From assembly GCA_002366775.1 (NCBI GenBank), contig DFBW01000168.1, positions 1-25,373 of the forward strand: a stretch of 25,373 nucleotides of DNA. The letters run 5' to 3'. The first letter of the stretch is position 1; the number at the start of each line of letters is the position of its first letter. The translations under genes were made by a program, and so were the position numbers. Under the pieces are notes generated by a model, which saw only the letters and a list, made by a program, of their open reading frames with translations, was not told where the DNA came from and did no database searches. This DNA is from Roseovarius sp. UBA3070. Lineage in GTDB: Bacteria; Pseudomonadota; Alphaproteobacteria; Rhodobacterales; Rhodobacteraceae. This document shows positions 24,153 through 25,373 of the stretch, piece after piece.

Positions 24153-24165
24153 CACCTCAGAGGTG
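24153..24165. promoter_or_regulatory. 13-base palindrome between tsaD and hemD (operator candidate)
   Basis: CACCTC, one base, GAGGTG form a perfect inverted repeat in the 73-base divergent gap. It lies 38 bases from the tsaD start and 24 from the hemD start, where a regulator could affect both. No known family consensus is recognised. Confidence 0.35.
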
Positions 24166-24188
24166 CCCTACACAACTGCGGAGCCAAC

Positions 24189-24920
24189 ATGACGACCACA
24201 GTGCTGATCACCCGTCCAGATCCAAACGGCCTTTTGTTGGCCGATGAGCTGCGTAACCGCTGGGGGTGTGGTGTTCGGCTGGTGGTGTCGCCGATACTGC
24301 AAATTAGTATTGTCGGCGCTTTGCCAGACCTGCACGAGGTCAGTCGGCTGATCTTTACATCAAAACATGGCGTGGCGGCGTTTGTAAGCCTGTCTGCGCG
24401 GCGCGATTTGGCATGTTACGCTGTTGGGTCTGCCACGGCACAGGCTGCATGGGATGCCGGATTTGCGGTGACCAGGGCAGATGGGGATGTTGAGGCCCTG
24501 TTTGATCGGATCATGGCTGATGACCCAAGTGGCCACTATCTGCACATTCGAGGAGAGCATTCAGCGGGTGATTTGGCGTCACGGCTAACGGCGGCTGGCC
24601 GCCCGGCATCTGAATCTGTGGTGTATCGGCAGGTGGCCCAACCCCTGAGTGAGGAGGCGCAAACCTGCCTTGGCCGGGAATGCCCTGTGATTCTTCCCCT
24701 TTATTCACCCCGTAGTGCACAAATAGTATTTTCTCAGATCAACCCTGTCGCACCTGTTCTGGTGGCTGCCCTTAGCAACAATGTCGCATTGAGCGTGCCA
24801 AAAGACGCTGTAAACAGCCTGCATATTGCCACTCGGCCTGACGCCGAGGCGATGTTTGTGGCGATGGATACCCTCTTGGAGCAAGCCAAGTTGCTTGAGG
24901 GTGCAAAACGGGCGCAGTAA
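24189..24920 (+). CDS. hemD: Uroporphyrinogen-III synthase
   Basis: The 243-residue product is a HemD-type protein that closes hydroxymethylbilane into uroporphyrinogen III in haem, cobalamin and (bacterio)chlorophyll synthesis. HemD sequences are poorly conserved, but [17 protein letters not shown] at the start, [12 protein letters not shown], the [16 protein letters not shown] block, [23 protein letters not shown] and [10 protein letters not shown] fit the two-domain family pattern in order. GGAG lies nine bases before the ATG. It is divergent from tsaD; hemC is not in the window. The mitofilin-like gene follows after 49 bases. Confidence 0.9.
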   Translation: MTTTVLITRPDPNGLLLADELRNRWGCGVRLVVSPILQISIVGALPDLHEVSRLIFTSKHGVAAFVSLSARRDLACYAVGSATAQAAWDAGFAVTRADGDVEALFDRIMADDPSGHYLHIRGEHSAGDLASRLTAAGRPASESVVYRQVAQPLSEEAQTCLGRECPVILPLYSPRSAQIVFSQINPVAPVLVAALSNNVALSVPKDAVNSLHIATRPDAEAMFVAMDTLLEQAKLLEGAKRAQ

Positions 24921-24969
24921 GATCAATAAAGGCTGGTTTCAGCCCAGATTCGAATGAAGGTGGTTTAAC

Positions 24970-25373
24970 GTGGCACGCAAGAAGACATCGACACCTGAAA
25001 AAGAGGCTGCCCAAACCAAGGCGGATGCATCTCCCGATGTTGAGGATCATGTGACAGATGCCACTGATGGTGATGTATCGGACGAAGCGGAAACTTTGGA
25101 AGGGGTCACGCAAGACGCGATATCTGATGAAGATTCTGCGCCCGAAGAGGTAGAACCGGCTGAGGATGAGGCCGAAGTTATTCTCACCCAAGAGATGGAA
25201 TCTGAGGCACAAGAAGACAACTCTGACGCGCCAGAAAGTGATCCGATTCCAGCGCCCGATCCCATTGCGACACAAACTATAGTCGAGCGCAAAGGCGGCT
25301 TTGTGCCGATGCTGTTGGGCGGTTTGGTTGCCGGTGGTATTGGCTTTGGTGCGGCATTTTACCTTCTGCCGCA
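24970..25373 (+). CDS. Mitofilin-like membrane protein, N-terminal part (cut by window edge)
   Basis: A GTG at 24970, preceded by AAGGTGG, opens a frame of 134 codons that runs off the end. Residues 1-10 are basic (VARKKTSTPE read with initiator Met), residues 11-100 are very acidic and low in complexity (Asp, Glu, Ala, Ser, Pro), and 111-134 form a glycine-rich membrane helix (GGFVPMLLGGLVAGGIGFG). This layout and the position after hemD match the COG4223 mitofilin-like proteins of Alphaproteobacteria, relatives of mitochondrial Mic60, which shape inner membranes. The long coiled-coil and C-terminal domain would be beyond the window. A nearly complete antisense frame over the acidic part is an artefact of its composition. 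Confidence 0.82.
   Translation, partial: MARKKTSTPEKEAAQTKADASPDVEDHVTDATDGDVSDEAETLEGVTQDAISDEDSAPEEVEPAEDEAEVILTQEMESEAQEDNSDAPESDPIPAPDPIATQTIVERKGGFVPMLLGGLVAGGIGFGAAFYLLP

Noticed and set aside
25047..25292. A serine-rich minus-strand frame over the acidic part of the mitofilin-like gene
   Set aside because: Asp/Glu/Ala codons read backwards give Ser/Val/Ile/Arg strings; the plus-strand GTG frame with ribosome site and membrane helix is the real gene.

Overview
The window is chromosomal DNA from an alphaproteobacterium, most probably Rhodobacterales (roseobacter/Rhodobacter group). The main evidence is a RegB/SenC/RegA redox regulatory locus with the RegB quinone-binding heptapeptide, the long bacterial form of AhcY nearby, an AddA/AddB recombination pair joined to tsaE, amgK and murU-like genes, and gpsA-tsaD divergent from hemD and a mitofilin-like gene. 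No rRNA, tRNA, IS element, prophage or CRISPR array was seen. This is mostly dense core chromosome with short intergenic regions.

Left part (1-4114, all minus strand): the start of an MFS transporter gene cut by the window edge; hslU; a DUF2157-like membrane protein gene overlapping hslU; hslV behind a heat-shock-like promoter; and trxA with a clear intrinsic terminator. HslV and HslU form one protease but are separated here by the membrane protein gene.

Centre left (3794-14187, minus strand): a tightly packed, probably single transcription unit reading PAS protein, tsaE, amgK-like kinase, murU-like nucleotidyltransferase, addB, addA, trxA. Most junctions overlap by 1-25 bases. It combines a membrane PAS sensor without a kinase domain, tRNA t6A synthesis, peptidoglycan sugar recycling, double-strand-break repair and thiol redox. 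A perfect CtrA-type box (TTAA-N7-TTAAC) lies just upstream of the PAS gene, which fits a DivL-like role in the CckA/ChpT/CtrA network.

Centre (14286-18265): regB (minus) diverges from senC and regA (plus). A GNAT acetyltransferase gene and an HD hydrolase gene (minus) converge on regA, with a long imperfect hairpin at the convergence point.

Centre right (18266-20916): ahcY with an unusual structured leader, a terminator, a decayed remnant resembling a DUF922 secreted-protease gene, a DUF2853 gene with its terminator, and a non-coding stretch ending in a 13-bp hairpin. The ahcY leader has stacked helices and a bulge complementary to the six bases between the Shine-Dalgarno and the AUG. It does not show the known SAH-riboswitch core, and it is the best candidate here for an undescribed regulatory system.

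Right part (20917-25373): DUF1761 membrane protein, EVE-domain protein, YciI-like protein, gpsA and tsaD on the minus strand, then divergent hemD and the acidic N-terminal part of a mitofilin-like membrane protein running off the end.
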